Shown: positions 18,258 to 20,167 of the stretch, in pieces
How the letters are laid out: each line of letters begins with the position of its first letter
How positions within the stretch are numbered: position 1 is the stretch's first letter
IMG/VR virus record: IMGVR_UViG_3300009610_000995
Location: 1-20,167 of that record
Strand: one strand, 5' to 3'
DNA length: 20,167 bases
Source of the DNA: a virus
The notes under the pieces: model-generated
What the model was told of the DNA's origin: nothing
The model's input: the letters and a program-made list of their open reading frames with translations, nothing else
Databases searched by the model: none
Translations under genes and position numbers: made by a program

Positions 18258-20167
18258 GAGGCAAGTTTTCCATTCCTTTTGATTCGGAAGTCCACGAGGA
18301 AGTTCTCGACAAGCTACTCCACATGTTTAGCTCCTCGCGGAATCGCATGTCTTCCCGGCATGAGAAATGGAAAAAGGCCGAGGATCTATACCGCGCGTAC
18401 CTTCCCGAAACGGAAGCTTCCTCGAAGAAGCAGCGCGCCCGCGAACAAGGCTCCGCCTCGCAGTTCAGCGAAGTGGTTCTGCCTTACTCCTACGCCCTCG
18501 CGTTGACATCGCACACATACGCGACCAGCGTGTTTCTTGGCCGCGATCCGGTCTGGCAATTCCGCGGCCGGCACGGGGAGACCGAGCAGTCGACGCAGTG
18601 CCTCGAAGCCCTGATCGGCTACAACCAGGACATCGGCGACATGGCAACCAACGAGTTCATCTGGCTGCTCGACGCCATCAAGTATGGCTGCGGCGTAGTG
18701 GGTTCGGATTATGCCAAGGAATACCAGATCTTCTCGGAGTACCAGCCCATCGCCCCAACCCTCGGCGGCATCGACCTCGGCGCCGACCCCAAGTGGGAGC
18801 TTGTAGAGGAGCGAGTCGAAGGCTACTGCGGCAACCGGCTCACCAACGTCCGCCCCTACGATTGGTATCCGGATCCAGGTGTTCCCCTCGTCAACTTCCA
18901 GGACGGCGAGTTCTGCGGCCACACGATGATGATGGGTTTGGAACGGCTCCGCTCGATGAAGACCGAGTGGGATCTGTTCAACCTCGACCAACTCGAGGGC
19001 GGCATGGGCGTGGGCGGCAACAACATGGCCCCGTCTACGGCCGGCAGCCGGGATAACATGCTCGCCGCCGAAAAGGTTTGGGATCCCAAGGATCTCAAGG
19101 GCGGCAAGGTCGGCATCTTCCGCGTTGTCGTCAACGTGGTGCCGGAGGCGTGGAAGCTTCCCGGCAAGTACTACCAGAAGTGGGAATTCCTGGTGGCGAA
19201 TAACTCGGTCATCATCAAGGCTTCGCCGTTGGGGCTCCGTCATTGTAAGTTCCCCTACGACGCCATCGCGTGGGAATGTGACGGTTACGACTCGTCGACG
19301 CGCGGCATGATGGAAGTCACCAAGCCGCTCAACGACGTGATCAACTGGCTCTACAACACCCACATGTTCTCGGTGCGGCGCTCGCTGAACGGCAACCTGA
19401 TCATCGATCCGGACCGCATCAATGTGAAAGACTTGATCGACGGCGGACCCGGACGGATCGTCCGCATGCGCCCCGGCACAGGCTATGGCACCGACGTGCG
19501 CTCCGCCGTCGCTGAATTGATGAACGTCGATCCCACTCGAGGGCATCTCTCGGACACGCAGTTCACCGAAGGGCTGATGCAGCAGATCACCGGGAGTAAC
19601 GACTCCCTCATGGGTTCGCTCGGGCGTGGGCGAAAAACGGCGACGGAAGTACGCACCGCCGCCGCGCAGGGGGCGAACCGCATGAAGACGTTCTGCGACT
19701 TCGCCTCTGCTCTGGGCTGGTCGCGTTTAAGCCGCAAAATGGTGGCGAACTTACAACAGTTTTACGACCAAGAGAAGATGTTCCGTATCGCCGGCGACCT
19801 GATGCAGGGCACCAAGTTCGTCAACGTCGATAAGACGATGATCACCGGCGAATTCGACTACGTGCCCGTCGACGGCACGCTGCCGGTGGATAGGTTCGCG
19901 CAAGCGACTTTATGGAAGGAAATCTTCTCGGTGATCGGGAAGAACCCGCAGATCGCCCAGCAGTACGACATCTCGCGGATCTTCGGGCACATGGCATCGC
20001 TCGCGGGTTTGAAGAACATCACGCAGTTCCGGATCACTCCGGACGAGGCGGCGATGCAGCAGGCGCAGGCCGGAAATCTAGTCCCCGCGGGGCAGGCAAT
20101 GGGAGGCGAAGGCGGTGGCGGATACCCCGGAACAAGTCCGACAGCAGCGATTGCAAGCATGGTCAAC
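18254..20167 (+). CDS. phage portal protein, N-terminal 638 residues
   Basis: This gene runs off the right edge after 638 codons. It overlaps the preceding tiny gene as ATGA. The protein resembles large podovirus-type portal (head-tail connector) proteins: a charged helical start (HEKWKKAEDLYRAYLPE), RPYDWYPDPG (about residue 200), the FPYDAIAWECDGYDSSTRGMM loop, DVINWLYNTHMFSVRRSL, LMGSLGRGRKTATEV (about 454-468; TATEV typical of portals) and a Gly/Gln-rich C-terminal part near the edge. Portals form the dodecameric ring at one prohead vertex through which DNA is packaged by TerL. Position after TerL agrees. Confidence 0.88.
   Translation, partial: MRGKFSIPFDSEVHEEVLDKLLHMFSSSRNRMSSRHEKWKKAEDLYRAYLPETEASSKKQRAREQGSASQFSEVVLPYSYALALTSHTYATSVFLGRDPVWQFRGRHGETEQSTQCLEALIGYNQDIGDMATNEFIWLLDAIKYGCGVVGSDYAKEYQIFSEYQPIAPTLGGIDLGADPKWELVEERVEGYCGNRLTNVRPYDWYPDPGVPLVNFQDGEFCGHTMMMGLERLRSMKTEWDLFNLDQLEGGMGVGGNNMAPSTAGSRDNMLAAEKVWDPKDLKGGKVGIFRVVVNVVPEAWKLPGKYYQKWEFLVANNSVIIKASPLGLRHCKFPYDAIAWECDGYDSSTRGMMEVTKPLNDVINWLYNTHMFSVRRSLNGNLIIDPDRINVKDLIDGGPGRIVRMRPGTGYGTDVRSAVAELMNVDPTRGHLSDTQFTEGLMQQITGSNDSLMGSLGRGRKTATEVRTAAAQGANRMKTFCDFASALGWSRLSRKMVANLQQFYDQEKMFRIAGDLMQGTKFVNVDKTMITGEFDYVPVDGTLPVDRFAQATLWKEIFSVIGKNPQIAQQYDISRIFGHMASLAGLKNITQFRITPDEAAMQQAQAGNLVPAGQAMGGEGGGGYPGTSPTAAIASMVN

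Noticed and set aside
18386-19546. A 386-residue leftward frame opposite the portal
   Set aside because: It mirrors the portal reading frame and has a shadow composition without ribosome site or motif.

Overview
The window is a piece of a tailed double-stranded DNA phage (Caudoviricetes) or of a prophage. It holds a small terminase, a large terminase and the start of a large portal protein next to each other. It also has a phage recombinase, a Gp88-type protein, two phage PAPS-reductase-like proteins, a phage cytosine methyltransferase and many small overlapping genes. There are no ribosomal, tRNA or ordinary host metabolic genes. The DNA is GC-rich, promoters are sigma70-like, and many genes have clear Shine-Dalgarno sites, so the host is bacterial. 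The host cannot be named from the sequence.

Layout. Positions 1-6458 are a leftward region of 18 mostly small genes, many joined by ATGA, TAATG or GTGA overlaps. It includes a RecT-like recombinase running off the left edge, a PP-loop PAPS-reductase-like enzyme, small zinc-binding proteins, an exported repeat protein and a Gp88-like protein. Positions 6459-6956 are a non-coding divergent control region rich in palindromes. Positions 6957-8161 are a short rightward module: a zinc-ribbon protein, a winged-helix protein with iteron-like palindromes at its 5' end, a DUF2829 (Tad2-like) protein and another zinc-binding protein. Positions 8258-9964 are a leftward PAPS-reductase-like gene split by a LAGLIDADG intein. 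From 9995 to the right edge is a rightward late region: three unknown genes, a cytosine methyltransferase with a second protein apparently encoded inside it in another frame, a small acidic protein, a leftward HNH endonuclease, a low-complexity structural candidate, TerS, a BACON-domain protein, a paralogous small protein, TerL, a holin-like protein, a run of tiny membrane proteins and the portal.

Control. The most striking signals are in RNA and regulation. Three leftward intergenic elements (about 4076-4136, 5886-5939, 6185-6238) match the type II hammerhead ribozyme core exactly. They share an identical stem-I loop that can pair with a conserved strand next to stem II, while stems I and III change with compensation. 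They lie just upstream of ribosome binding sites, so they could cut leftward mRNA into units. Separately, four promoter regions (near 712, 1834, 6480 and 9986) carry an imperfect palindrome TCTANNTAGA at a fixed 19-bp spacing, usually with a weaker third site, placed on or beside the -35/-10 boxes. This looks like a phage-wide operator set. Several of these promoters, and one near 12544, would start transcripts within a few bases of the start codon (leaderless or nearly so). Most other leftward genes instead share an AC-rich initiation leader (GGGAACACACAA-ATG type).
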